Assembly: GCA_044507605.1 (NCBI GenBank)
Contig: JBIQJI010000031.1
Location: forward strand, 1 to 64,000
DNA length: 64,000 nucleotides
Origin: Thermopolyspora sp044507605
GTDB taxonomy: Bacteria; Actinomycetota; Actinomycetes; Streptosporangiales; Streptosporangiaceae
Reading direction: 5' to 3'
Shown here: in pieces, positions 62,615 to 64,000 of the stretch
Layout of the letters: each line of letters opens with the position of its first letter
Position numbering within the stretch: position 1 is the first letter of the stretch
Program-made: the position numbers and the translations under genes
Notes under the pieces: model-generated
Told to the model about the DNA's origin: nothing
Databases searched by the model: none
Seen by the model: the letters and a program-made list of their open reading frames with translations, nothing else

Positions 62615-63376
62615 GTGAAGTTGACGATCATCGGGTGCTCGGGGAGTTTCCCCGGCCCCGACAGCCCTTCGTCGTGCTATCTCGTGGAGGCCGAAGGTTT
62701 CCGGATGCTCCTCGACCTCGGCAACGGCGCGCTCGGCGCCCTGCAACGGCACGCGGGCCCGGAGGTGCTCACCGGCATCGACGCCATCTGCCTGTCCCAC
62801 CTGCACGGCGACCACTGCCTCGACATGTGCGCCTACCACGTGGTGCGCACCTACTCCCCGCAGGCGCCGTTCGCGCCCATCCCCGTCCACGCCCCCGCCG
62901 ACGCCCCCCGGCGCCTGGCCGCCGCGTACGGCATGCCCGACGAGCCGGGCATGGAGACGTCGTTCGTGTTCCACCCGTTGGCGCCGGGCACCTTCCGGGC
63001 CGGCCCGTTCGAGGTGACCGCCGCCGCGATGAACCATCCGGTGGAGACCTACGGCTTCCGTGTCTCCCACGGCGGCCGGTCGCTCGTCTACTCCGCCGAC
63101 ACCGGCGAGTCGCCCGAGCTGGTGCGGCTGGCCAAGGACGCCGACCTGCTGCTGTGCGAGGCGTCGGTGCCCGACGAGCCCGGTCACCCCGCCGACCTGC
63201 ACATGAACGGCCGGCAGGCCGCCGAGCACGCCGCCCGCGCCGGTGTCGCCGCGCTCGTGCTCACCCACCTCGTCCCGTGGTACGACAGCGGCCGGGTGCT
63301 GAGCGACGCCGGGCGCGGAGGCTACACCGGGCCTGTGGACATCGCGCGGAGCGGTGCCGTCTATGACCTAGGGTGA
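62615..63376 (+). CDS. MBL-fold metallo-hydrolase (Rv1339-like)
   Basis: 253 residues, GTG start. The zinc motif is HxHxDH in 'AICLSHLHGDHCLDM'; later ligands are in 'AAAMNHPVETYGF', 'LVYSADTGESPELV' and 'LVLTHLVPWYD'. In mycobacteria the murI-rphA neighbour of this family acts on cAMP; the role here is inferred from context only. Confidence 0.92.
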   Translation: MKLTIIGCSGSFPGPDSPSSCYLVEAEGFRMLLDLGNGALGALQRHAGPEVLTGIDAICLSHLHGDHCLDMCAYHVVRTYSPQAPFAPIPVHAPADAPRRLAAAYGMPDEPGMETSFVFHPLAPGTFRAGPFEVTAAAMNHPVETYGFRVSHGGRSLVYSADTGESPELVRLAKDADLLLCEASVPDEPGHPADLHMNGRQAAEHAARAGVAALVLTHLVPWYDSGRVLSDAGRGGYTGPVDIARSGAVYDLG

Positions 63377-63381
63377 GGGCC

Positions 63382-64000
<619 letters not shown>

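Overview
The window is very GC-rich, densely coded chromosomal DNA with many GTG starts, short intergenic gaps and 4-bp stop/start overlaps. Gene content and order (thrC-thrB-rho-rpmE-prfA-prmC-sua5-glyA-wecA-atp operon; nucS; a Scy/FilP-type coiled-coil gene next to methylmalonyl-CoA epimerase and thiolase; pncB/clpS/JAMM/cysO/cysM/murI/rph) are those of an actinobacterial core chromosome. The Scy/FilP-like protein points to a filamentous actinomycete, most likely in the Streptosporangiaceae or a neighbouring family; this placement is inferred from gene order and memory, not from a search. No rRNA, tRNA, CRISPR array, prophage or insertion sequence was seen.

Layout. 1-4.3 kb: three family-2 glycosyltransferases, two of them paralogues facing each other. 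4.6-10.9 kb: threonine synthase and homoserine kinase, a 446-bp gene-free leader, Rho with a long Arg/Gly-rich insert, L31, then RF1 behind a run of hairpins. 11-15 kb: PrmC, a Sua5 protein with an unusual ~190-residue disordered N-terminal extension, and a two-gene unit of unknown function whose first product carries a His/Lys/Asp/Gly-rich repeat region. 15.3-26.5 kb: glyA, wecA-like gene, two small Atp-associated membrane proteins, the complete atpBEFHAGDC operon and a DUF2550 gene. 26.5-33 kb: PduO-type cobalamin adenosyltransferase, a TetR/aldehyde dehydrogenase pair, and an ABC-2 exporter operon with its two-component system.

33-47.5 kb: NucS mismatch endonuclease, a hydrolase, an AI-2E family membrane protein, the hendecad coiled-coil gene, and then a short-chain acyl-CoA block: epimerase, thiolase, MeaB GTPase, MarR regulator and an IcmA-type (isobutyryl-CoA) mutase large subunit, with a perfect 22-bp palindrome between marR and icmA; thioredoxin-TPR protein, malic enzyme and YqgE follow. 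47.5-54 kb: TetR/MFS efflux pair with twin operator-like sites, DUF3039, a secreted M43-type metalloprotease, a one-TM protein, and a DEAD/DEAH helicase. 54-64 kb: pncA, pncB, clpS, DUF2017, a JAMM hydrolase-CysO-CysM sulfur-transfer cassette, a DUF3352 protein with a YGQQ-repeat low-complexity tail, a thioesterase-like gene, murI, an MBL-fold hydrolase and the 5' part of rph.

Most of the window is housekeeping. The parts least explained by known biology are the disordered/repeat proteins at 11.8-15.0 kb, the marR/icmA palindrome, the CysO homologue whose diglycine is masked by two extra residues, and the YGQQ protein. I did not find a clearly new defence or mobile system.
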